From Harmonia axyridis (Eukaryota; Arthropoda; Insecta; Coleoptera; Coccinellidae): a stretch of 64,000 nucleotides of DNA. The position numbers and the translations under genes were made by a program. Each line of letters opens with the position of its first letter. Within the stretch, counting starts at the first letter, position 1. The notes below the pieces were generated by a model. The model did not search any database. It was not told where the DNA came from and was given only the letters and a program-made list of their open reading frames with translations. Location: NCBI RefSeq assembly GCF_914767665.1, contig NC_059503.1, positions 15,438,001 to 15,502,000 on the forward strand, read 5' to 3'. This document shows positions 58,701 through 64,000 of the stretch, piece after piece.

Positions 58701-61700
58701 GGTGAAGCAGACCACCAAAGCAACAGGTGGGTCTCCCAAAAAGTCTGAAACAAAATCGAATCAGTAAACACACCAGGTATTCTATGCATCTTAGGTTAAA
58801 TCAGCAATAAACTACTATCAGCCTTCAATACATTCAGCTCTTCAATTTCTTCACAGATATAGAGAGAATCCATGCCTTCTCCAGGGATGAGGAAGAACTG
58901 AAATACGTTTGGACCAGCTATAGGGATGCTGTAGGACCCCACATCCGTCATATTTACAACGAATATGTAGATCTGTACAACAAAGGTGCCAAAATGAATA
59001 ATTTCGAGAGCGCCGATAAGTTGTGGCTGTTTCCCTATGAAGAATTCGAGATAAAAGACATTCGGCCCCAATTCGACCGTCTGTGGGAACAAGTGAAGCC
59101 TTTATATCAGCAATTACACGCCTTCATGAGATTCAAGTTGAGGCAGGTTTATGGGGATATAGTTAGCGAGAAAGGACCTATCCCAGCCCATTTGCTTGGT
59201 TAGTATGTATTTGCTTTTGAGCGCTCGTTCTCCGAAGATGCATTCTGAAGAATTTTGTTCTCCTAACTTCTTCTTTGTTGGTGCTATAAACATGAAACGA
59301 AAACATTCTACAGACACTTTTTAAGTAGAATCTACTGGTATAATTATTTGTTTGTTATTGCAATTAGTTTCGAGGTTATGATGCAAACTTGTAAACCATA
59401 AAAATTTTTAATAACAGATAAAATAGATTTTTTTTCCAATATATAGGGTGTATCTGAATAACACCGAAAAAATGTAAGGGGTGATTCTGTGATGAAAAGT
59501 AAGGTGGGTATTCGGTATAAAATTTTTCGAAAAACCTCCCCCGGAAAGATTTTTATATAGGGGTTATACACCCTGTATAACTTAGCATATAAATTTCTTA
59601 TCAAACTATAGAAATTACCAAAGTTTCAGTTCAGTTCCATACGGCAAATCAACCTAGTGGCGTAGTAATCTGTGAACTTCAGATAATTAAAATATTCGAT
59701 GGCCACCAAGGTCTCCGGATTTAACACCGTTCGATTTTTTCAACTTTTTCAATTTGATAAATGATATAATTCAGATTAAAACATCTAATGTTGTTAGAAT
59801 ATTTTAATTGTCTGAAGTTCACAGATTATCATGATGAAACGATCCATTTCTTGAATCGAAATCGAGTTTTTGAGTTCATCATGTCTGTTTTTTTCCCTCA
59901 GGTGACGTGTGGGGTCAATCATGGGCTAATGCTGGTTTGGATTTCATGCCTTTTCCTAATGCCGCTGTTCAAGGCGTTACTTCAAATTTGATTAAACAGG
60001 TATTAAGTTTAATATTCTGTATGAAAAAATTTGAGATTTTTCAACATGCAATATAGTGATCTCTCATATTCAAAACAATTACGGTGTAGAAACGGGCAGT
60101 AGATTTGGTGACCTTTCTCCTTTCTAGGCCATTTCAAGGTCGAGTAGATTTTCAAAATAGGAAATATACATTTTTCTTTGCAGAATCTTAAATTAGAATT
60201 TTTATTTTTGCGTAAAAATGAATCGTTGTGAGGATATGAAGTGTTTCATGCTTAGAATGGTTATGATGCAAATTTTTTACACACAAACTACTGAGCATGT
60301 TTGAAGACGTGAGTACCCATGAAGAAACAAATAACAAATCAGGGAAAAAATTTTAATTGAAAAAAATCGGACATAAGGAAAAAAGGTTCTGAATGAATGC
60401 TAACATATGCCAAAGTTTGTCATAGAGCTTGTAGAACAACCTGTATATCACCTAATATTATATTCTTATCCCCTAAAATTGTCAGTCTTATCAAGACATC
60501 ATTCAAATACAGTCATTCTTCAGCCAAAATCACAAAAGTTGAAGGAAATTTTCTTGTATTGTAACATTTCACTGAGTATGTTTTACTTTTTATCATTCAA
60601 TATTTTTGTTTCTATTTGATGAATTTCATTTAGAACTATACTGTGGAAAAACTATTCCATACAGCAGAAGAGTTCTTTTTATCTATTGGTCTATCACCTA
60701 TGACGAAGAATTTTTGGGAAAAGTCAGTGTTCAAAAGGATACCCGGTAAAGTAATGGAATGTCATGCAACCGCTTGGGATTTTTACAAAAATGATGATTA
60801 TAGGTGAAGATCCGCATCGAATTTTCATAAACATTTTGACTTTTGCCGTTAACTTTCAGGATAAGAATGTGTACAGATATTAGCGAAGGAAGCTTCTATA
60901 CCGTTCACCACGAGATGGGCCATATCGAGTACTATATGCAGTATAAAGATCAACCTTATCCGTTTAGATCAGGGGCAAATCCTGGTGAGTGTGATATTTT
61001 GAATTGTTATAGGTGTTTAATTTTTGTATATAGTGGTTGAGTTCTACGGAAAAGTCACCATGATCCGCTATGGAAATGGAAGGTGTATATGGCAGGGAAC
61101 AATGAGTTGCCAAACTGATGATTCGATCAGTGATCTGCAGATGAAACACCGTAATCCTCAGAGGGGGAGCGCACCTCAAAATTGGCTGAAATTGTCTGGT
61201 CAAACTGTTAACCATATAGAATACAATTCATAGTTAAATACAAGAGTAGGAACTTGATATAAGATACAACTTTTTCCCTTTGCGCTGTTAGAACCGGATG
61301 AAAGAATTAAAATCTCTCACTTTGTCGAAAAAATTGAACATTCTCCAATTTTTTCGACCGGTGAAAACGGTGCTGAATTATTGCACCTTTCATATGAATT
61401 TATTTTTGAACAGATCGAAAAGTTTTTTCAAACACCATATGTAGCTTATTTTCACTATAACATTAAAACGAAAAATATGAACGAGGTTAATCATAATGTT
61501 ACATCAATAATGTTTATAGGTTTTCATGAAGCAATAGGGGATCTTATAGCCCTCTCAGTGCGATCTCCAAAGCATTTGGCCCTTCTTAGACTTTCCAACG
61601 CACGCCATGATGACAAGGAAGTAATTCTAAACAATTTATATCAAGTAAGTATAGCAAATGCTTCGGAGTATAAGTATTATATAAGATTTTCACCCGCATA

Positions 61701-62692
61701 AATTCGAATTGAGAATTGCCTTCATGAACAGTGGTGACGCCTACTCTTAAGAATAGGGAGGTTACGATTTCCAGATCCATCTAGTTTACGTTAAATTCCT
61801 GTTTTTTTTTGCTCATGAGATATTTCAGGAGGAAGGCAGCAAACATTTAGGTGTGCTTGCTATCTTCTTCTGGCCCTTTTAGTTACGCCACTGCTTATGA
61901 GAGCTTGTTTCCCGAATGGGGTTCAGGTCTCGAATTTCCTTATCAATTCGAAATAACATATTGGATCGAGATGAAATTGATGTATTTATATGTAAAAGAA
62001 CAATTCCCAGCTTCAAGCGAAATTTCATGTTAAAGTGAATACAACCATCAGAATATTATGAAAAATTAGTAATGGATTCGATATTTCGCGTGAATCTATT
62101 AAATGAAAATAATTTCAAGCTTTGTAAGAAATGTTGTGTTTATTGTTTCCTAAGATTATCAAAAATCAAAGCAAATTATTGAAAAATATAAGCAATAGGT
62201 ACTCATTTGATAACAGATTCTACAAGGTTGAAATTTAGTTTGCATAAGTGAAATAATTATTAGAAAGTTCATGTCGGATTTTAAGAGGATCGTATAATCA
62301 GAACCCTTCGTCTAGTTCAACTAACTGACAACCAAGACATCATAATAACTCACATCTCACATATATACAGTTATGTAGTCTTCAATAAGGCAAGATGCAC
62401 ATGAATAAACAAGCACTCGGAAGCTCCTGACCGCTTTTCACGAATATTTTTTTATTTTTCTTTCTCATTTTCAGATTGGACTGGTTAAAATACCAAGCCT
62501 CCCTTACGGGTTTACAGTAGATCAATGGAGATGGGGAGTGTTTTCTGGAAATATATCCTTCGAAGATTATAACTGCAAGTGGTGGGAATTGAGAGAAAGC
62601 TTGCAAGGTCTTGAACCGCCAGTGGCAAGAACCGAAGCTGATTTCGATGCAGCTGCTAAATTCCACATACCGAACAGTATGCCTTATATTAG
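55734..62692 (+). CDS. Ance: Angiotensin-converting enzyme (peptidyl-dipeptidase A), 3' end outside window
   Basis: Secreted zinc dipeptidyl carboxypeptidase (M2 family) that clips C-terminal dipeptides from peptides. Exons: 55734-55937, 56963-57218, 58857-59198, 59902-59999, 60634-60803, 60860-60984, 61520-61644, 62475-62692, about 512 aa; the final about 100 aa lie beyond the window. Signal peptide MKGIFLLSIWICILKITRC. Active site intact: ECHATAWDF; HHEMGHIEYYMQYKDQP (zinc His pair and catalytic Glu); GFHEAIGDLIALSV (third zinc ligand Glu); KFHIPNSMPYIR (substrate-binding Lys, His, Tyr). Disulphide pairs CDYKNRSRC and ECH...RMC match the family. Single catalytic domain, as in insect ACEs. 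All introns are GT-AG with matching phases. Introns carry transposon debris. A membrane anchor cannot be excluded because the end is missing. Confidence 0.95.
56155..56705 (-). mobile_element. Internally deleted Tc1/mariner element in ACE intron 1
   Basis: Minus strand: from about 56700, the terminus GAATAGCCCACTAGCCTGGG, then decayed N-terminal transposase. At 56310-56200 an intact catalytic stretch reads WPPRSCDLIPIDFFLWDHVK. The middle is missing. Same family as the brackets at 21042 and 24545. Confidence 0.7.
57601..58492. mobile_element. hAT-like element in ACE intron 2
   Basis: About 890 bp, beginning CAAGGGCGTAGATC and ending with the reverse complement of CAAGAGCGTAGAAATGGGGGG; both subterminal parts carry runs of G/C (GGGGGGATA). 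Flanks TTGTGAAC and TCGTAAAC agree at six of eight bases. A 103-codon plus-strand frame (57785-58096) has two hydrophobic segments but no transposase motif. Confidence 0.6.
61050..61235. repeat. Repeat fragment in ACE intron 6, also in gene C intron 1
   Basis: The block with GGAAGGTGTATATGGCAGGG and CTGATGATTCGATCAGT resembles 24250-24310 (GAGGTGTATATGGCAGGG and CTGATGAATCCATCAGT). The shared, diverged block suggests an unidentified transposon family. Confidence 0.4.
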
Positions 62693-63268
62693 GTGAGGCC
62701 AACCCTTTCCTTCTAGAAAAAAGCCCAAAAGAAAAGATTCTCTTATTTCTCCCATCTTAATAATTGACTCAAAAGAGAACAGTTGTCAATATTCTATGAA
62801 TTTTCTGCTGAACGCATTCTATCAGTTTACGCTACGGAGCGTATGCTACGGAGTGGTCGCCATTTTGGTAGCGAATTAATCTTATGATTCTTTTTGGTAA
62901 CATGTTGGGTAACTGACATAAGTGACAGTTGTGGCAGTGATTTTGGGACGAAATTTAAATTTTAAATATAGCAATAATGGAAACTGAAACATATACGTTT
63001 ATTAACATTCTGAAATGTTACTCCGAATAAATTTCCCATATATTGAAGAATAAAGTAGTAATAATACCGAAAGCGAACTTGAACATTAAAATTGATATCA
63101 TAACAGAAAATTGTCTCTCACCATAACATAACCTTCAAGAAGGACCAACAGAATATATAGCTGTCAAGAAAAGGAGTTTGATTCCGCAATGAGCATAATA
63201 TTCTAGTGAACTGTGAAGTTGTAGTAATCACACTCTAATGGAGAAAATCTTTATAAGCATTTAAGGAA
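62693..63268. other. ACE intron sequence
   Basis: Follows the donor AG/GTGAGG at 62693. I found no continuation of the ACE reading frame (expected segment of the YFVSFIIQFQFH type) here or to the window end. A short repeat GCTACGGAGCGTATGCTACGGAG lies at 62830-62855. Confidence 0.45.
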
Positions 63269-63702
63269 TGTTCTGAATCAACAACCAAACGGTCCTAACT
63301 GAATCGTTCTGAATTAACCTGTCCTAAAATAAACTGTCTTATACTTAATTATCCTCATTTGAACTGTACTCAACTTGATAGTTCTGAATAAAATTATACT
63401 ACACGGAATTATCTTGGAATTAAATTGTCCTAAACTACATTGCTCTAAAGAGAATTTCTATTCTAACCGGATCTGTCCTGAACTAAACTAACCTAAACTG
63501 TTCCATACTGAGTTGAGTGAACCTTTTCTGAACTAAACTATCCTGATCAGATTTTCCTAAACTAAATGGTCCTAAACTGAGTTGTCCCGAAAAAGATGTC
63601 CTAAACTAAATTATTCTAAACTAAATCGTCCTATTCTAAAATGTCCTGAAATGAACTGATCTAAACTATCCTACTGTGAACCAAATGGTCCCAAACTATT
63701 CT
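63269..63702. repeat. Degenerate 15-bp minisatellite
   Basis: About 29 imperfect units of roughly 15 bp with consensus near GTCCTAAACTAAATT fill about 430 bp. Examples read GTCCTGAACTAAACT and GTCCTAAACTACATT. It lies downstream of the last visible ACE exon, probably within the next intron. Confidence 0.85.
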
Positions 63703-64000
63703 GAGGCTATAGTCGATATTCTGTTTTGATATCACGTAGATTTTAATGGGATTTCTTGGATTTTATGAAAAATTTTGAACTGCAGAATCATCATGATTCC
63801 TTGATTTCACTGACAATTGAACAAGGGGAAAGACAGTTGTCGATAATTTCTAATTATCATGCTCTAAATATGAATTGTTCTGTTCGGACTCCTAGTGCTC
63901 TGCATGACAAAGCTGTTTTGATTAAAATTTAGAAAAAGTATTTGAGTGCTCTGAGTTAATCAATGTTACGATAAGGTTTTATTTTTGTTCTCTCAATTGA

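Noticed and set aside
61645..62474. Suspected missing ACE exon between the HEAIGD exon and the last visible exon
   Set aside because: Direct joining keeps phase 0 and aligns with the usual ACE length in this region (DKEVILNNLYQ joined to IGLVKIPSLPYGF), so no exon is needed.
1..64000. CRISPR arrays, tRNA and rRNA genes
   Set aside because: No regularly spaced identical repeats, cloverleaf-like tRNA sequences or rRNA stretches were noticed; the only tandem array is the degenerate 15-bp minisatellite.

Overview
This window is nuclear DNA of an insect. It is AT-rich, has short GT-AG introns, and carries insect gene families: three secreted takeout/JHBP-like proteins and a soluble angiotensin-converting enzyme. 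It also holds a dense load of insect-type transposons (copia, mariner/Tc1, hAT and P-like elements, Penelope-like and non-LTR fragments). A beetle is plausible but the order cannot be fixed from the sequence. I see no bacterial operon, CRISPR array, tRNA or rRNA gene.

Layout. (1) 1-0.8 kb: 5' part of ribosomal protein S14 on the minus strand, running off the left edge, with a possible divergent tiny first exon near 1.17 kb. (2) 2.7-30.6 kb: a cluster of three minus-strand takeout/JHBP-like genes, here called A (7829-3120), B (20700-10108) and C (30556-20881). A and B are paralogues produced by a tandem segmental duplication (copy 1 about 2695-9425, copy 2 about 9672-27200). Copy 1 still carries the orphan last exon of a second C gene whose exons 2-5 are gone. 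A young copia element sits in intron 5 of B, and a mariner containing a nested P-like element sits in intron 3 of B. (3) 31.3-32.6 kb: a Penelope-like GIY-YIG remnant interrupted by an internally deleted Tc1/mariner. (4) 34.5-44.0 kb: a MOZART1 gene on the plus strand, then two tandem paralogous genes for large C2H2 zinc-finger proteins on the minus strand. (5) 45.4-48.6 kb: CYB561D2-like cytochrome b561 and Gemin2, same strand, with 33 nt between the stop of the first and the ATG of the second. (6) 49-53 kb: non-LTR retrotransposon fragments and a 676-bp foldback element. (7) 54.3-62.7 kb: an ACE (peptidyl-dipeptidase) gene on the plus strand, eight coding exons seen, with the end lying beyond the right edge. 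A degenerate 15-bp minisatellite follows at 63.3-63.7 kb.

How the genes relate. The housekeeping genes (RpS14, MOZART1, Gemin2, cytochrome b561) act in separate processes: translation, gamma-tubulin recruitment, snRNP assembly and transmembrane electron transfer. The takeout cluster and ACE encode secreted proteins. The most informative features are structural: the duplicated takeout block with its relic exon, the inverted transposon termini around exons 2-5 of gene C, the possible dicistronic CYB561D2-Gemin2 unit, and insertions that can be ordered in time because the paralogous block supplies empty sites. All exon joins were deduced by eye from reading frame, splice signals and family resemblance; no database search was possible.
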